Assembly (NCBI GenBank): GCA_030667555.1
Contig: DAOUVR010000045.1
Coordinates: 1 to 8,087 of the forward strand
Direction of reading: 5' to 3'
Length of the DNA stretch: 8,087 nucleotides
Origin: Dehalococcoidia bacterium
GTDB lineage: Bacteria; Chloroflexota; Dehalococcoidia; E44-bin15
Shown here: piece by piece, positions 7,133 through 8,087 of the stretch
Layout of the letters: each line of letters begins with the position of its first letter
Position numbering within the stretch: the first letter of the stretch is position 1
Translations under genes and position numbers: made by a program
The notes under the pieces: generated by a model
What the model saw: the letters and a program-made list of their open reading frames with translations, nothing else
Told to the model about the DNA's origin: nothing
Database searches by the model: none

Positions 7133-7161
7133 ATCCTACCACAAACGAATCTGGGTGAAAA
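7133..7161 (-). promoter_or_regulatory. Candidate promoter for the mog-trmD-rplS-priA operon
   Basis: On the minus strand TTTTCA (7161-7156, 4 of 6) and TAGGAT (7138-7133, 4 of 6) are separated by 17 bp, and the -10 carries a TGn extension (TGG). Predicted start near 7126, giving a leader of about 22 nt. It is weaker than the mraZ and def promoters. Confidence 0.35.
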
Positions 7162-7197
7162 GATCCAACGAATTTCGAAAATTCCAGCAAAAGGGTA

Positions 7198-7226
7198 TTG
7201 ACAAAGGTGGAAAGATGTGGTAGATT
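7198..7226 (+). promoter_or_regulatory. mraZ promoter, extended -10
   Basis: TTGACA (7198-7203) matches the -35 consensus fully. After a 17-bp spacer comes TAGATT (7221-7226, 4 of 6) with a TGn extension (TGG at 7218-7220). The predicted start is near 7233, about 50 nt before the mraZ ATG. The GTGG boxes run through the spacer, the -10 and the start region. Confidence 0.75.
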
Positions 7227-7251
7227 GTGGGGAAATGTGGATTAAAATGGG
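7206..7251 (+). promoter_or_regulatory. MraZ-box array: five TGG boxes with exact 10-bp period
   Basis: GTGG occurs at 7207-7210, 7217-7220, 7227-7230 and 7237-7240, and ATGG(G) at 7247-7251, each exactly 10 bp after the last, with AT-rich spacers. Known MraZ proteins bind short TGGG or GTGG direct repeats with a 10-bp period upstream of their own gene. The array covers the spacer, extended -10 and start point of the mraZ promoter, a layout that suits autorepression. The protein family and position make MraZ the obvious binder; binding itself is inferred. Confidence 0.8.
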
Positions 7252-7278
7252 TATTGGTAAAAAGTTTTGTGGATTAAA
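7236..7278 (+). repeat. Direct repeat TGTGGATTAAA, two copies 32 bp apart
   Basis: Perfect 11-bp copies lie at 7236-7246 (fourth box of the array) and 7268-7278. The second copy is off the 10-bp phase and lies 5 bp before the mraZ ATG, over its ribosome-binding region. It could be an extra MraZ half-site, or chance in a repetitive leader. Confidence 0.6.
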
Positions 7279-7283
7279 TAAGC

Positions 7284-7709
7284 ATGCTGGGCGAGTACGA
7301 ATATAAAATCGACGCCAAAGGCAGGGTGCCCATCCCTCCCAAGTTCCGGGGAGAATTCTCGAAGGGACTTGTGCTTGCCCGAGGTTTTGAGCGCTGCATC
7401 ATCGCGTATCCCCTACCAATATGGGAAGAGATCGCCAAGCAATTCAGTGGCACGCCGATCGCCCCAGAGAAACAGCGCAGCTTAGAACGGTTTATCTTCG
7501 GCAACGCATTCAGCCTCGAACTTGACGAACAGGGAAGAGTTCTCCTGCCACCAAAGCTCCGCGACTACGCGGGGATCAAGGAGGTGGCAGTTATGGTCGG
7601 GGCAAATACCCGCCTTGAGGTCTGGAACAAGGATGCCTGGGAGCAGGAACAAGCAGAAATCAGCGAGCAAGCCTGGCAACTTGTAGAACGGATGGAGAAG
7701 CGCGAATGA
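7284..7709 (+). CDS. mraZ: Transcriptional regulator MraZ
   Basis: MraZ is a ring-forming DNA-binding protein with an AbrB-like fold and is the usual first gene of the dcw cluster, which it can repress. The 141-residue product has the two tandem domains, each with the DxxGR signature: DAKGRVPIPPKFR (10-22) and DEQGRVLLPPKLRDYAG (81-97). It begins LGEYEYKIDAKGR, as the family does, so the ATG is well placed. No good Shine-Dalgarno sequence lies before it; the region is GTGGATTAAATAAGC. Its stop overlaps the rsmH start (ATGA), indicating coupled translation. The upstream five-box array is the likely autoregulatory site. Length is normal and identity is secure. Confidence 0.97.
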   Translation: MLGEYEYKIDAKGRVPIPPKFRGEFSKGLVLARGFERCIIAYPLPIWEEIAKQFSGTPIAPEKQRSLERFIFGNAFSLELDEQGRVLLPPKLRDYAGIKEVAVMVGANTRLEVWNKDAWEQEQAEISEQAWQLVERMEKRE

Positions 7710-8087
7710 ATCAGCAGTCTATTCATATACCTGTTCTCCTCAATGAGACCATCGAAGCCTTCCAGGTTCAAGTAGGGAGAAAGTATATCGACTGCACTGT
7801 TGGCGAGGGAGGGCATGCTGCTGCTATCTTGGAAAAGGGAGCACATCTTCTGGGCATCGATATTGACCCCCAAGCCATTGATGTAGCAAGGAAAAGACTT
7901 CAACTCTATGGCGAAAATGCTATCCTAATCAACGAAGACTTCGAAAACCTGGAGCGGATCTGCTCCGACTCAGGCTTCCATCCAGTCCACGGCGTCCTGT
8001 TTGATTTGGGAATGTCATCTCTTCAGCTCACCGACACGAGCCGTGGCTTCAGCTTCCAGCATGATTCCCCACTGAACATGCGTTTCA
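7706..8087 (+). CDS. rsmH: 16S rRNA (cytosine-N4-)-methyltransferase RsmH (N-terminal part, gene continues beyond right edge)
   Basis: RsmH (older name MraW) uses S-adenosylmethionine to methylate N4 of C1402 in 16S rRNA in the decoding centre. The 127 visible residues begin with HIPVLLNE (7-14), then the SAM-binding motifs YIDCTVGEGGHA (27-38) and LLGIDIDPQAI (48-58), then LFDLGMSSLQLTD (98-110) and RGFSFQHDSPLNMR (113-126), all typical of the family. The frame is open to the right edge; more than half of the usual length of about 310 residues is missing. The ATG overlaps the mraZ stop by 4 bp, and GGAG lies 8 bp before it. mraZ-rsmH is the standard opening of the dcw cluster, so ftsI- and mur-type genes are expected further right. 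Identity is secure. Confidence 0.97.
   Translation, partial: MNQQSIHIPVLLNETIEAFQVQVGRKYIDCTVGEGGHAAAILEKGAHLLGIDIDPQAIDVARKRLQLYGENAILINEDFENLERICSDSGFHPVHGVLFDLGMSSLQLTDTSRGFSFQHDSPLNMRF

Noticed and set aside
6559..7158. Long plus-strand open frame (199 codons) opposite mog and the start of trmD
   Set aside because: Low-complexity Ser/Pro/Arg-rich translation with no recognised motif; mog and trmD on the other strand are unmistakable, so this is a shadow.
7281..7288. 8-bp palindrome AGCATGCT over the mraZ start codon
   Set aside because: Short, isolated and easily due to chance; no second site or matching function.

Overview
The window is about 52% GC by eye and carries densely packed bacterial housekeeping genes. 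Eight loci can be named. The gene content and several protein details suggest a member of the Chloroflexota, perhaps Dehalococcoidia-like: a SecD with a 'WIPATG' linker, a fused CCA-transferase/HD protein of about 500 residues next to secD, and priA followed by def. This assignment is from memory of the families, not from a search. No rRNA, tRNA, CRISPR array, transposon or phage gene was seen.

Layout. Bases 1-7103 read on the minus strand. In transcription order they are mog (MogA/MoaB type), trmD, rplS and priA; then def; then a CCA-adding/HD gene broken by an in-frame stop; then secD, which runs off the left edge. Bases 7284-8087 read on the plus strand: mraZ overlaps rsmH by 4 bp, the start of a dcw (division and cell wall) cluster that runs off the right edge. 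The 180-bp gap between mog and mraZ is a divergent promoter region. It holds a strong mraZ promoter, a five-unit 10-bp-period array of GTGG boxes that fits an MraZ operator, and a weaker candidate promoter for the mog operon.

Transcription units. mog-trmD-rplS-priA have short gaps and no convincing internal terminator, so they are probably one operon. def has its own promoter with consensus hexamers (TTGACA-N18-TATAAT), whose -35 overlaps the priA stop codon, and a probable intrinsic terminator 20 bp after its stop. The CCA/HD gene and secD follow with a 17-bp gap.

Function. TrmD, L19, PDF (Def), the CCA enzyme and RsmH all serve translation: tRNA and rRNA modification, ribosome structure and N-terminal processing. 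PriA restarts replication forks, SecD helps protein export, MraZ regulates the dcw cluster, and Mog belongs to molybdenum cofactor synthesis.

No wholly new system is evident. The points most worth a second look are the stop codon inside the CCA/HD gene, an extra beta-rich module at the P1 head position of SecD, the MraZ-box array with a matching 8-bp element at the divergent promoter, and an unusual operon in which a molybdopterin gene heads trmD-rplS-priA without rpsP or rimM.
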